From Pyrrhoderma lamaoense (taxonomy: Eukaryota; Basidiomycota; Agaricomycetes; Hymenochaetales; Hymenochaetaceae), in NCBI GenBank assembly GCA_002794735.1, contig NBAZ01000010.1:434001-498000 (forward strand): a stretch of DNA of 64,000 bases. Reading direction: 5' to 3'. Under the pieces are notes generated by a model that was not told the DNA's origin, did not search any database, and saw only the letters and a program-made list of their open reading frames with translations. Shown in pieces: positions 51,704-64,000 of the stretch (its first letter is position 1; every line of letters starts with the position of its first letter). The translations under genes were made by a program, and so were the position numbers.

Positions 51704-54700
51704 TCATGAAAGCTGGACAGAGACTCGAGGCTGAGCCAAATCCGCCATATTAATGAAGATATCATCAGCCGGGTGGCGGTACAGAGGCGCACGAAGACGT
51801 TTCTGGTCAAGATGATGACCGATGAAACCGATACTACGTCCAAGAACGAACAGACCGTTCAATGTTCCAATCTATTGTTTTATTTTCGTTTTCCCCCGTG
51901 GTTCCACCGATGTGTGGAGTTGAGCACATGAACGACACCGCGTGTAAGGACAGGCGTTAAGGAACAGCGAGTTTGCAAAAAAGAGAGTTGAGAGGTGTGT
52001 GTAGATATATGGAGTTGTGGTTTGAAGATGCGGTAATAAACGGAGAAAAGAAAAACGCAAGTTCCGGTCAGTATCAGTAGAACAAACTTAGCGTCAAACG
52101 GTAAAAAAAGAATAAGATCCGAAAGAGGCAGAAGCAGGTAAAGGAAAGAGGGAAAGTAGCGGGGAGGGGGGGGGGGATAAGCAAAAAAAGAAGAAAGAAA
52201 GAAGTACATACCTTGATGTATTCATCCGCTTCCTCTCTAGTGAATGCTCCAGAGTCACGAAGCAAGTCGACGAAACATACAGCGATACATCCATCGACGT
52301 TAAGGATCAAGGTGTCCTTCTTGGCTGTAGTCACCTTCTCTACAGCTAGTGCATAGTCAAGCAACGAGTGGCTAGGGAAGTTCTTGATGACATATTCCTT
52401 CACAAGTTCGACACGGAGATCAGGATTGTTCACGCTCTTGATCTTGTGCCCGATACCACTGACTGAAGTACGACGCGTGTGTAAGCATTCCTCCTCAATT
52501 GTTTACAGATAGTGTTGGGATAGATAAGACTTACTGAGCTTGTTTGCCTTTCGTGAGTTGTCCACGAACTCTCTGGGGGTAAGACCGGTATCTCGGGCGT
52601 TAGAGAACATAGCAGCAGCCTCATCGAGGGCACCACCGAAACGAGAACCAATAGTAAGCAGACCAGATGCAAGCGAAGAGATAAGGTCCTTGCCCGCACG
52701 AGTTGCAACGATGGTGTTCATAGCACTAAAGAATTATAATGATGTGAGTTCACTATAAACACCAGATGTTATGAAGACCTTGAGATAACATACCCAGAGA
52801 CAGCTGGACCGTGGTCAGCAGTAAGCATGAGAACCATCTCAATGAACTTGGTAGCCCAAGGTGGCAAACGACGTTTGAACCATAACAAACTGACGACACC
52901 ACCAAGACCGATCTCCTCCTTGAAGACATCCGAGATACGCATACCAGCGTAGAGAAGTTCCTGTCCTCGTTCGTCTGAGATGGTTGAGATGAAGGCTGCT
53001 GGTTTACGGATTAGTCCAAGCTCCTGTGCCCACTTGTAGTCCATGGGGATGACAGGGGGGTCGCGCTCTGGCTTAGGAACAATAGTACCCGCAGAAACGA
53101 GAGCATCGTACGTCTCACGGAGAACGTCAGGGAGGTCCTCGAACGTCTCAGGAACGATGATACCCGCAGCCTTCATAGCAGCATTCTTCGCATCAGCAGT
53201 CTCCATCTGAGAGTTAGCCATCGAACCAGCATGTCCGAACTGAACCTCAGTCGCAAACATCTTCGCGCAAGTACCAATAGCCCATGCGACAATGGGCTTG
53301 CGGATCTTACCAGTCTTCACAGCGTCAATAACACGGTACTCTTCGATACCTCCGACTTCACCGAGAAGGACGAGCATCTTACACTCAGGATCAGCCTCGT
53401 AGCGCAAAAGATGGTCAATGAAGGTTGATCCGGGGTAACGATCACCACCGATGGCAATACCCTCGTATGTACCGTTCGTAACGAGCGAGAGGATGTTATT
53501 AAGCTCGTTAGACATACCTCCCGACTTGGAGACATAACCAACAGAACCTGCGCGGTAGAGCTTGGAAGCAATGATGTTGTCCATCATACCACCAGAGTTA
53601 CCAATCTTGAAGCAACCGGCTTTGATACCACCAACCGTTGCAGGTCCAATAATAAGGACACCCTTGCTCTGTGCGAGATGGAGAATCTCACGAGCATGTC
53701 TCTCCGGAACACCTTCAGCAATAATAGCGATCGTCTTGATCTGGTTTGAGTATGTCATAATCTCAAGCGTAGAGCTGTACACACTACGGCTTGAAGCGAA
53801 GTTGACAACAACATCCGTGTCGGGGTGTTTCTTGACGGCCTCCTCAACAGTGGTGTAAACTGGGAGAAGAGTCTCCTTGGTTCCCCAGTAGAACTTCTGG
53901 ATGTGGTGACCACCGAATGGGTAGATCATAGCAGCGACAGAGGGAGTGCTGCGACCGCACGAGTAGTCAAAGTCAAGCATTCCCTGGATAGCACGGGGCT
54001 GAAGACCATACACGAACGAACGGGTGTTCGAGTCAAAGGGCCTGTACCACGGACGAGCAGAAGATCCCTTCTGACCGTCAAAATGGACGATTTGGTCTCC
54101 GGCTGGTTGCGTTGTCCAGAAGCCTGGATAGCACCGACAGCAGATTCATCGCCAGGTACTCCACCGACAACCTTACCAGGAGGAGGTGATGCAGGAGCGG
54201 AGGGTGGAATCGAGCGAGCAGATGTAACGCCCGACTTGCGTGAAGACTTGACACCAAGAGCCAATGGCACGATCTCAGTGATATGTGTGTCCGGACCGTA
54301 AACCTTGATTGGAACTCCAAGAGATTCACCAAGGAGACGCATGGCCTTGAGACCTTCCTGGTAGTTAGGTCCTCCACGACGAACGTAGATCTTGACATTG
54401 TGTGCAATAAGGCCAGCCTTGTACTCTTTCAGAGCACGGATGATACCCTTGAAGGTTGCAGCAACGTTGGTGAAGTTGGCAATACCTCCACCAATGATAA
54501 GGATCTTGCCTTCTGGTTTGGGTTTCCCACGAGTGATGAGGTCAATGATGGTTTTGGCATACTCATAGGTCTGGCCTTCAGTGGGTGCACCTGAGTATTC
54601 ACCATAGTTGGCAAGTTCATGGGCGAAACCGTGGGCAGCAATGGCATCGGAGTAGACAACAGAAGCACCACCACCTAAGCATCAAGAACAAAATAATTAG

Positions 54701-56360
54701 GCATTCTACTTATCAGACTACTTCTCATATTTAACTTACCAGCAACCATGGTCCATACTCGTCCTTCTGGGTTGAGGACAGTCAATTTCAAAGAAGCACC
54801 AGTAGATCCATCAAGCTTCTGGATGTAAGCTTCTTCCTTTGTCAATTGACGACCGAAAGGAGCAGGCCAGACCATTGGGGGACCACGGTCAGCTCCAATA
54901 ATCTTCGAAGTACTCTGAGAAGAGCTCTCTACATCACGAGCAATAGCCCACTTGGGTCCACAAATGCTCTCAGCGGTCTGGTCGAGCTTAGCAGCCATAT
55001 CAAGGAAGTGGACAGTAGGCTCCTTTCCACCCTCACCATCAAGAACAATAAGTGGGTTAATCTCAAGGTAAGCAAAGTGTAAGTCAACGTATACAGCATA
55101 GATACGGGTGATGAAGTCAATGAGAGTCTCTCTCTTCTTTGCATCAGTGACATGAGTGAGGAGAGTGGATGCAACAACGGATCTAGCAGGGAATGCAGAG
55201 TTGACAGGGATGTCGAGTTTGAGCGCCTTTGCGTCGACATCACCAATGTCTACACCACCTTCATGGGTGAAGAGAATTGTGTCGCCTTCACGAGCCGAGG
55301 TAATACAGATATAGAATTCGGTATGAGATGGATGAGGGAGGAACGGCTCAACGATGAAGTTCGTAAGTACTCCAGTCGTTTTTTCAACCTAAAGATAAAA
55401 ATAATGAAATGAGTTAGCGCGTCCGTTTTTCTTATTTTTATTAATCGATCATTTTTGGGTCACGCGAGGCCATTATAGCCAAAACAGAAATTCAAAATAC
55501 CGCGGCCGTTAACCAAAGAATTAAACGGATTAAAGCTTCCTTTACTTTTCGACTGTATAGTTCATTCAAACGCGCCGAATCAAAAGCAAAGGAAATGATA
55601 GTGATAAGGATAGAAAAATAAGGTTCCGGTAAACGGGTTTAAAAGTGAGAGAGATGCGCGATCATCAGAAAACAATCAAGTAATGAGAAAAATCATGAAA
55701 CAAGCCAGGACAAAGTTCTGGTGTTATGATCCAAAACGGAAGACCCGAAACGGAAATGGGTGGAGAGAAGGAACACATCAAGTAAAAAATAGAAACAACA
55801 CGAAAAGAGGAGGGGACGGAAAGTAAAGAAGAAGGAAAAAAAACGAAGACGCGCGTATATGCATACGCCTCTACGCTATAACGCCTTCCGTCCCTCTCTC
55901 TCCTCGCGCGCTATTCTTTCAAACTCACCTGAACAGGTTTACCCGCGCGCTCAGCAATCCATTGCTTCGCTTCAGGCCAAGACTTGTTGAGTGCTAAGAG
56001 ACCAGCCTTACCACGTCTCTTAATGAGCTGATCAGGCTTTGCAACAAGTTTAGTAGAGAAGACCCATTGGGGGAGTTGAGTGTCAGGAGTGATCGTGTTC
56101 GTAGCTTCGTCCCAAGCGATCTGAGCGACGTTAGGAGATGGGTAGATGAATGGAGTCGCGAGATCTGATTCTGGTTTACCACCTGAGAGAGATGGAGAAC
56201 GGGGAAGCCAGTAGGCAAGCACGAGCTTCGCGTCGTACTCTCTGATCGCTGTAATTGAGTATATGCGCGTTGAGTTAGTTTTGGATTAGATTAAGATAGA
56301 TCGTTGAGCGATAACAGAGGGGGGGAGGTTGGGAATGTGTGACTCACGCTTAGCTGACAT
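51704..56360 (-). CDS. ATP-citrate lyase, fused single-chain form, 7 exons
   Basis: Exons 56348-56360 (13 nt), 55929-56248, 54740-55388, 52794-54674, 52535-52725, 52212-52462 and 51704-51871, about 1157 aa. The ATP-grasp/citrate part begins [20 protein letters not shown] and includes [18 protein letters not shown] and [21 protein letters not shown] Ser/Pro linker follows. The CoA-ligase part has [20 protein letters not shown] and [20 protein letters not shown], with the phosphohistidine site [13 protein letters not shown]. The citrate-synthase-like part has [23 protein letters not shown] and [20 protein letters not shown]. The enzyme makes cytosolic acetyl-CoA from citrate for lipid synthesis and histone acetylation. 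One chain carries both halves that ascomycetes encode separately. Intron 2 is 540 nt, far longer than the others. One base is missing at 54099-54102, just after the linker. Confidence 0.95.
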
Positions 56361-57640
56361 TTTGTTATGGATGGAAGGAGGGAGCCCTTGCTGCTTATGA
56401 GAGGAAGGGGAGAGGGGAGGGAGGGGGTTGGAAGGATGTGCCTATAAATTGAGTGAGCTGGGATTGGGAGTTATGTCCCCCAATGTTCCCACAGTACATA
56501 AACTTGTAACCCTACCATAACTCGCTTAAGAAATCTGTCCACATCATTAAATCGTACCATAAATCTCAAATATCTGAAAAGGAATGTAAGATATTATTAT
56601 ATATTACATATTTTGAATATTCCAACAAAACAATAAGACGTTAATTCTCTCTCCGTTTTCATATGCTCTTTACAACAACAGAAACAAGGACAAGGATTGA
56701 ATAAATGCAATAATGTATGTTATGCGTGGATCTGCATAATCATTTATCTCTATCTCTCTCGAAAGACAGACATCCCCTATACGCGTGTTCTCAACGTTTC
56801 AGATCAAATTTCGCGTTCTCAGTAACTTGCATGCAGGCCATCGATAGTTCTCGAACACAGTTATTACAAACATCTCATTATTCAAGTACCTTATCATACA
56901 GCTTTCTCGTCTTCTCTTTCCAGTGTCACCATTCTATTAACGCCTTAAAAGAAAAAAGGAGATATTCTTGTCAAATAGTCATATTTTCTCCTGTTCAATT
57001 GACAGTAACAGAACAATAACGGGTTATGCAAACCAGTATCCCCTCTTCCGGGTCAAAGTGATAGGTTGATAGTCCCTTAGACGTAGAAGATAATATTCAA
57101 AAGTGCGACGTATACACTTAAAAGGAGTAACGAAACAGCAAAGATAGACAACTCCTAATTTTTCCATTAATTATTCATCCCCTTAAACATCACAGATTCC
57201 ATCCGCACGCGTCAAAAGTAATTTGATAGAGAATTTCGTTGATGTTAAACAACATTAGCAGTTAAGGTCCTTGTTCTCGGCAGCCGGCACTGGTACTTAC
57301 AAATAACAAATCTGCAATTTTTCATAACCCTTGCGGCCGAAAGTGCTGCAGCACTAGTAGGGTTAGTTTTACTATATATTTTTCTCCTAAAAAAGGTGCT
57401 AAGTCGTCTCTGTGTCGTGCCGTGTTAAAAATTAGAGTTTACGGGGCGATACAAGTTTGGGAGATCAAAAAAGACAGCGATCAGAAAAAATAAAGAGGAT
57501 TGTTATTAAAATGTTTGGGGGTGTAGGTTCTCGTGTCATAATTCGATTTCTACGGAGTCATGGGTATGTTAAATCCGTCTTGGATTAATCCTTATTTATT
57601 GGAGGAAAGCAGGTGAACATACGAATAATATTATCAAGTA

Positions 57641-57660
57641 TAATATAATATAATATAATA
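57641..57660. repeat. (TAATA)n microsatellite
   Basis: Four tandem copies of a 5-nt TAATA unit. Confidence 0.85.
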
Positions 57661-59447
57661 CGTATATGTGTAAGTGAACAAGACAAGATCAAATATCCGA
57701 AACACTCTAAGTATAGCAGAGGGCAAAACAGTTATAACATAATACAGCCACAACATAAACACAAGAACCAATGCGGCCGTCTTTCCAACAACACATAACG
57801 TTACCCCTTTTTAAGTTTCTTTCTTTCCTTCACTCCTACTCCTACTCACACTCATACACTTACTCTCTCATCACAACTACATAATTCGCTTCAAGCTTTC
57901 ATCTTTCGTGCCTTACCCAGATGTCTAATCTAAGTATCTTCGCAAGGCCCGCAACACTCAAAATAAATAACAAGAATGCATATATCATCTGTTCCGCTTC
58001 CATACCCATACCAATCACATTCTAGTTCCGACAAATCCCCAGTACACCGAAACAAGTGATTCAGATCCCCTAGATCCTTGAACGAACGCAACAACAACCA
58101 ATACCTGTGGCTTTTGGATATATGTTACCGCACACCGCACGTATCGTATATAAATTAATATATGGCTCGCACGTATTCGTATCCATATTATTTTACAACA
58201 TGACGACGACGACGAATCCCACTACCTTTTTCACAAAGGTAAATGTGTAATACGATTACGAAGTGGTTGTATGGTCGATGATACGGTGATCTGACGGACA
58301 TATCGTAAGACCACTTATTGATATGATGAATACTACCCACTTTCGGCCAACGGTCAAGTATCTTTCGTCTAGCCTTAATTCGGAAACTTCAAGAAATCAC
58401 AAAACATGAAGAACAAGGAAAGGGGAAGGGAAGGAAGCTTAAGTGACCAACCGGCTTGAAGCATCCCATCCATCAACAAATAAAAACAAATTATGAAATG
58501 AAATGAATTCATAAAAGAAAGAAAAAAGACAGAGGAAAACGAATTACTTTCTTCATCTTTTATCTTTTCTTTTCCGTGCAAGTTAAACCCCAGATGGATA
58601 GTGACGAAGTGACGGTGACATTGATCTTTTAAAATCAAAATGACAATAATCATAATGATAATAAATAAATATTTCCTTTAAAATTCTTTTCTTTCGTGGG
58701 TTACGAAGGGGGTCAGGCTTCACTTCCTCCTCCGCGTTCCGTATTCCATCGTCTGCCGTCCGTGAACTCCGTCGTGATACATATGCATATGCGACTTACA
58801 CTCTACTTGTCTATAATAAGACAGTAAGTAACATATGTATCTCCCTTCCTTATTATTCCTCCCACTCCCTTCCCAAGACTCTCTCGGCTCCCCGCTCGAC
58901 CCCCCTTCTCAAGAGACGGAACGTATTGCTACAAGTTATAAGGACGCGGCTCCCCGCTAAGTCAGGTGAAAAAAATTATTATTATGTATATTTTTGGGAC
59001 TCATGACTTAAAACGTTAAATCTTCAACTTACTCTTTACCCCCGGAAGTACTCCAAAAATGAAAGAAATTAATAATTGGTCAGCATCCTTGTGTAAAGAG
59101 TTGTAAACTTAGAACTTAGAACTGCTTATTGGCCAGTAAGTTAGTATATCACTTTCACTTATATAGGAATTAGGAATGAAAAGAAAGAGTGTTAGGTTAT
59201 TTAAAATTATCCCTATCCCCAAAGCTCTCGACGTAATCTAACCGAGATTAAAACGATATAATGCATGTTATAAATATGTCATTGTTATTATTATTTTCAA
59301 ATACTACTAATGATAGCTAATGAAATTAAAGGGGGACGGGATGAGAATGGTCACGAACGGAACAAGTCCTCACCGACGACTTCCTTTCCATACCTTTTCG
59401 TACTCCATACTCTCTCGTTCTTTTTGAGTATATCTCATCACGATTTC

Positions 59448-59475
59448 ATATATATATATATATATGTGTGTGTGA
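59448..59475. repeat. (AT)n(GT)n compound microsatellite
   Basis: An AT run of about 18 bases passing directly into a GT run. Confidence 0.85.
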
Positions 59476-60429
59476 GTGTGGTTATTTTCTTGCCTTGGAG
59501 AGTAATATGATATGATCACAAGTCACGATACACTGTCCATTTTTCCTAAGATCCGACTTCGGTAGTGGTGAGTGATGAGTGATTGATTCACTCTCAATCT
59601 TCATCAGTTCCCCCAAAACTCTTTAGAATAAGGTACTAAATTAGGATAAAAGGTATAAAATGTATCCTCACATCTTACCCCCTTTCTCATTGTAGGCTAA
59701 CATATGTATCACCATCAACATAAGTTCAAGTTTTGTGTATATCGTATGACATGCGTATAATTGGTGCTTGTATATGTTTGTATATGTTGCTTCATTTTTT
59801 TGAATTAGTACAACAACAACAAAAAAAAATAAGACTACGTGAAAGAAGAAAAAAGAAAAACGAAACAGATGATTGGCTAGATCAGATCATATAGGGGCTA
59901 TACATCAAGAAAAAGAAAGGGGAAGAGAAAGAGAAAGCGGAAGACAATATATGAGGTTGAAAGAGAAGACGAGAATGTAGAGAGGATGAAGAAAACGGAG
60001 ATGAAAATAGAAAACGAAGAGAGGATGTCCACTGGGAGGGAGGGGTTGGGTAGGAAAAAAAACACTGACGAACTGGAGAAAGGTAGGTGCGTAAAGATAT
60101 ATGAAGGTGAAAAGATATATGTGAGATATGAATGCGAAGAGGAAGGGGGTGCATGGAAGACGACAAAAATGCAGAAAGATGGTTAAAAAAAGGGGGGAAG
60201 ACAGTCAAGAGACTATTAAGATTCATGACGTTGCAAAAAAAAAAAGTGGTGATCAGGACAGATAATTGCCAAAAAGATATAATTGAGATTTAGAACAACA
60301 AGAATGTATCATCACAACCCAAAAACTGAGACAAACGAGGGTAGAAAAAAAAAAGAAATCAAAGAAATCAGTAACACCAAGAAAAAGCTTGAGAAAGAGA
60401 TAGAAGAGAGGATCGTTTTTTTTTCTTGG

Positions 60430-63400
60430 TTATAATAACCTCGACCGTTTAAGATGTTCTCGTATCACCATGTCTCGTACACTGGCAAGTATGCCCGACG
60501 TCGTCGTGATTTCCTATTCATTTTGGAAAGCCAAGATTAGTCAACGAGATAAAAAGAAGGGGGAAGAGAGTAGAGAACGTGTGCTTGCTCCGTGTGTTCA
60601 ACGCGGATACGAGGACGGATAGATAGAGAGAGGTAGAGGGAACGGATAGAAGAAACGTACCGTAACAGACGTACAGAATCCATAGAACTTGCGTGGGCTC
60701 GGCGAGTACTCCCTCTGAATAGCAGCGAACTTTGACCGAAAGTCTACACACACGCCACACAGATAAGAGATGTAAAGAAAGTAGTCAGCATACTAGACAT
60801 GTTTACATAGAGAGAGAGAGAGAGAGAGAGAGAGAAATTAAGAGGTAAGAGGAGGGAGGGAATCTCACATTTCTGCGCCGTCTCACTCTCATTCGGCCTA
60901 TCCTGAAAACTCCTCACATACTTCGCAAGCCTCACCCCACTCTTCAACTTCCTATCCAGTATATCACACTTGTTCAAAAACAGCACAAGCTCAACCTTTG
61001 CTAACAGCTTATTTGAGCAGATCATCTTCCAGAGGAGGACACTGTCTTCCTGTTTGATTTTTGAATTTCGATTTAAAGCATTTAGTCGAATAGTCGAACG
61101 TTGGTACGTTTTTTTTTGTGTGTGTATGAGAGAGAGAAAGAAGGAGAGAAAAATATGTATTAGAAACCTGTATAGAACGTAAAGGATATATCACTACTTA
61201 CCAGTCTGTTAACACTCCGATCCTCAGCGAGTACTTGGTCGAACCCTGATATAGGAGCTAAAAATATGATCGCATCCACTGATTTTATAATTACACAAAA
61301 AACAAAGTGGATACAATCAGCAATAGCCCAAGAAGGATATGATGTTCCTCAAAAACTATACACACCATCGTCGAAAAATGGAATCCATGTCGCTACAACG
61401 ATCCACCATCGTCACGTATAGAAAACATGCACACAACAACAACCAAAGAAGAAAGGTAAAGAAACGAAAATCAAGGAAAAACCATCAACAACTCATTGAA
61501 CGACACCATCCAAATTTCTGAAACTTACGTCTCTAGAAAAAAAAACGTGAGTAAAAGTTCTTTTAATATATTTCCCTTTCTTTTCAAAGTCGCAGATACA
61601 CACAGACATGTATCCAGAAAATGTTTATATGAGAAAAGAGTAAAATTCAAAGAAGCTCACCTGAGATCTCGACCCGCCAACATCGATAATCCTCCATTCT
61701 GTCCCGCTATCCCGTCCAGCAGCAGACTCCATCTCAAATCGATGATCAGACACACCGACAGTCTTCAGTCGTGCTCTCAATACGTCGTCTATCAACACCG
61801 TATGCAGGAACCGTTGAGTCCAGTATGATATGAAAGTAATATGAAGTGGAAGGATGGGTTGGGGGAGCAATGGAAAACACCGTTTAAGTGACTTGTTGAC
61901 TATAAAAAAGCGAGAGAGAAAAAGGGACAGTACCTTCTGATGGCATATAATGTAACGACGCTATCCTTTCCAGGTCATTCAAGAAGCTAATCCCCGTCCA
62001 AAAACATATATGAGGAGGGACGAAGGTAAGTATAGATAAAAGTCATCAGCCATTAAATTCACAAGGGGGTGTGAGGTGAGGTGAGTGAAAAGTTGTAAAA
62101 GAAGGGTCGAAACGAGTTCCAGGAGAGAGAAGAAGGAAAAGAAACACTCACAACCCAGGCTGCTCCTCAACCCTCACCTTCCTCTTCCTCAAGATCTCTC
62201 TAACAAGCGGATCGCTCCAAAGTTCCATCAAATCATGTCGAAGTTCATACAACACCTCCGTCGGCTCGTCTTCTTCCACTCCACCGCACCTTCCTCTCGC
62301 TGTAACAAATCAAGAGACTGAGACCGTTTCTTCTCATCCATCGAGACGTTTTGATATCCACCGTTAATCCCATTAGCGTTAGCGTTAGCGGCGTTATTGT
62401 TGTTACTATTACCCCCACTAAACGACCTTCCGTGTCCTAAACCCACATGATGCTTAGACCTAGCTACGAACCCTTTCCAGGCCGTCCCGGTCTAACGAAA
62501 ATCTCTGCGTTCCCGTTCCCGTTTCCAGCTCCGTTACTTAACCCACTCCCGCTAACGTTCTTCTCTCCAAGGGTTTCCCAGGCTTTACCTCCAGGACTAC
62601 TACTCCCACTCCCACTCCCTCCACTCCCTCCACCTTCTCCGTTCCCTCTCCCTCCAACACCATTCGCAGGTCCTTCAAAAGGACAATAGCCTCCATCTCC
62701 CCCTACTCCCCTGCCCCTGCCCCTCCTAGATTGTTAACAGCACAAAGCCTAGTAGCCTCCTCCTCATCAGGCGGGACAAGCTTAGCGATCAACACCTGCT
62801 CAATATGTCTGAGCGGTAACAACCTCATCGACATCTCCTGAAGACGCGCGATCGTCGACGAGGTGCTACCCGGGAAAGGACCATCTTGGACGTGTGTCTG
62901 AATCTGAGTTTGCTGTACCTGTGCTAGAGCCTGGGTTTGAGTTTGTGTTTGGGGTAGATGGGGAGGAAGAGGAGGATGGGACTTTGATGTGGACTTTGGT
63001 GATGATTCGAATTTGGATCCGGATTGGAGTTAGAATTAGGATGTGGATGGGGATAGGGATGCGTTTGGTTCTGGGATTGTGAGTAAGCAAAAGACGAATG
63101 ATGTGAGTTCTGAGAATTATAGTGAGTTAGACGTTGTCTCTGTTGCCGCTGTTGCTGATGTTGATGTGATTGTGGATGTGGATGAGAATGATAAATCGAA
63201 GACGAAGGAATCGGGTCCATTTCGTTCTCCGAGTCCGAAAGACCCATATCCTGCGAAGTATAAAAACTTATATTATACGTATTGTTATCACCATTCCCAT
63301 TCCCATTACTATTGTTAGTTTGGTAGTGCGGTGGGAGAGGAGGGAGAGGCGGTGGAGGAGGTAAAGGAGGCGAACTATCAGGCGAAAACGACGAGTAATT

Positions 63401-63981
63401 ACCATACTTGCCGTGATGATTCGAATTTGCGTTCGAGTGAGTCGTAAAATTAGAGCTCGACTGATGGAAGTAAGAAGGCGCTGAAGAGGAGAACGAGGAA
63501 GAGTGGTGTGAGTAAGCGTATGCGTACGAATGAGAATTGTTATTATTGTTCGTTGAGGAAGAGGAGGTGGCGGTAGAAGAAGAGAGGGAGAGGACGTATG
63601 CGTTTAAGGTGTCTAGAATTTTTCGGACTGAGCGGACGAGGTTAAGTTGGATGACGGATCTCCAGAGGATGAGTTCGTCTCGGAAGGCGTTCGGGGTGTA
63701 TAATCGTTGGAATTCTGTGCAGTTTATGAGAAAGTGGTAGGGAAGAGAATGGGGAGGTAATGTTATGTTAGTATAGTGTCAAGAAGAATATCCATGTTTA
63801 AGCTTTTATTTTCAGAATTTAGTGTCAAATTACAGAGAAACAGGTGGGAGGGTAGGTCAGTGGTATAACATCCAATTCATTGAGAATCACATGTATGATA
63901 TAAATAGTGAAGAAGAAAAGATCGAAGATTGAAGTAAGGAGGAGGATGTGGTGGACTTACGTCGAAGTGTCGTTGACTTGC
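60430..63981 (-). CDS. Heterotrimeric G-protein alpha subunit with large insert (5' end outside window)
   Basis: Visible exons: 63961-63981, 62152-63714, 61934-61986, 61661-61788, 61529-61532 (4 nt), 61366-61392, 61202-61278, 60869-61049, 60661-60743, 60430-60513. The P-loop end GKSTTLR is at the right edge. The helical domain starts FQRLYTPNAFRDELILWRSV, then VIQLNLVRSVRKILDTLNAY, and resumes far downstream at LMELWSDPLVREILRKRKVR. Switch regions and core: TEWRIIDVGGSRSQ, RPTWIPFFDDVDAIIFLAPI, ISGFDQVLAEDRSVNRL, the guanine-binding VELVLFLNKCDILDRKLKSG, and the C-terminus MVIREHLKRSRLL. Between the helical segments lie about 400 residues of Ser/Asn/His/Pro/Gln/Gly repeats. Frame slips of one base each occur near 62950-63060, 62713-62728, 62480-62481 and 62279. 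Expanded G-alphas with low-complexity inserts are known in basidiomycetes; the cognate receptor is unknown. Confidence 0.88.
60809..60835. repeat. (AG)n microsatellite inside a G-alpha intron
   Basis: AG run of about 27 bases within the intron between exons 60869-61049 and 60661-60743; on the coding strand it is a polypyrimidine tract. Confidence 0.9.
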
Positions 63982-64000
63982 CTATTAAGAAGATTAAGAT
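63982..64000 (-). other. Truncated intron at window edge
   Basis: The AATAG acceptor of the 21-nt P-loop exon is visible; the rest of the intron and the G-alpha N-terminal exons lie beyond the window. Confidence 0.6.

Larger units (their letters stand above)
56361..60429. other. 4.1 kb gene-poor region
   Basis: Upstream of ATP-citrate lyase and downstream of G-alpha, both minus strand. Polypyrimidine and polypurine tracts and short simple repeats. The frames present (56717-57019 +, 58375-58653 -, 59882-60226 -) are low complexity. It holds the lyase promoter; a C/T-rich strip at 56395-56440 lies just upstream of its start. Confidence 0.4.

Noticed and set aside
52074..55412. Long frames on both strands across ATP-citrate lyase
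   Set aside because: The plus-strand and off-frame translations are shadows of the conserved minus-strand lyase coding sequence.

Overview
The window is nuclear DNA of a filamentous fungus, most likely a basidiomycete. Genes carry many short GT-AG introns (about 50-90 nt). ATP-citrate lyase is one fused polypeptide, as in Basidiomycota and animals; ascomycetes split it in two. The tail of the window holds a G-protein alpha subunit with a long low-complexity insert and tiny exons. I see no rRNA, transposon, virus, CRISPR array or plasmid feature. Product names come from reading motifs, not from a database search.

Layout. 1-10 kb: FAD-dependent monooxygenase (+), DUF2264 protein (-), tRNA-Arg(ACG) (+), adrenodoxin reductase/Arh1-like flavoprotein (-), a Ser/Pro-rich protein (+). 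10-21 kb: a 72-aa Cys-containing protein (-), a UBL3-like membrane-anchored ubiquitin-fold protein (-), a 4.4 kb gene-poor stretch, a basic 178-aa protein (+), then the divergent pair ATP11 (-) and APC11 (+). 21-30 kb: a frame-broken minus-strand coding remnant, about 4 kb with no clear gene, a 136-aa protein (+), a glycine-rich protein (-). 30-42.6 kb is the densest part: carboxypeptidase Y (+), gluconokinase (-), CTP synthase (-), adenosylhomocysteinase (-), a small unknown gene (+), a nuclear-looking protein with a conserved C-terminal block (-). 42.6-51.7 kb: glutathione S-transferase (-), two small tentative genes, tentative fragments. 51.7-64 kb: ATP-citrate lyase (-) and G-alpha (-, 5' end outside the window).

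The genes are mostly housekeeping: nucleotide, methyl-cycle and acetyl-CoA metabolism, mitochondrial iron-sulfur and ATP-synthase assembly, cell-cycle ubiquitination, vacuolar proteolysis and signalling. They do not form one pathway or a biosynthetic cluster.

The strongest unexpected signal is window-wide. Thirteen otherwise intact genes contain at least 23 points where the frame is lost by exactly one missing base. Nearly all lie in short G or C runs; none is a net insertion. Splice sites stay canonical and exon phases add up once one base per site is allowed for. Systematic G/C-homopolymer under-calling in the assembly is the likeliest cause, but this needs a raw-read or transcript check. 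Exon ends are given so the reader can see where breaks fall; no corrected protein is written out.
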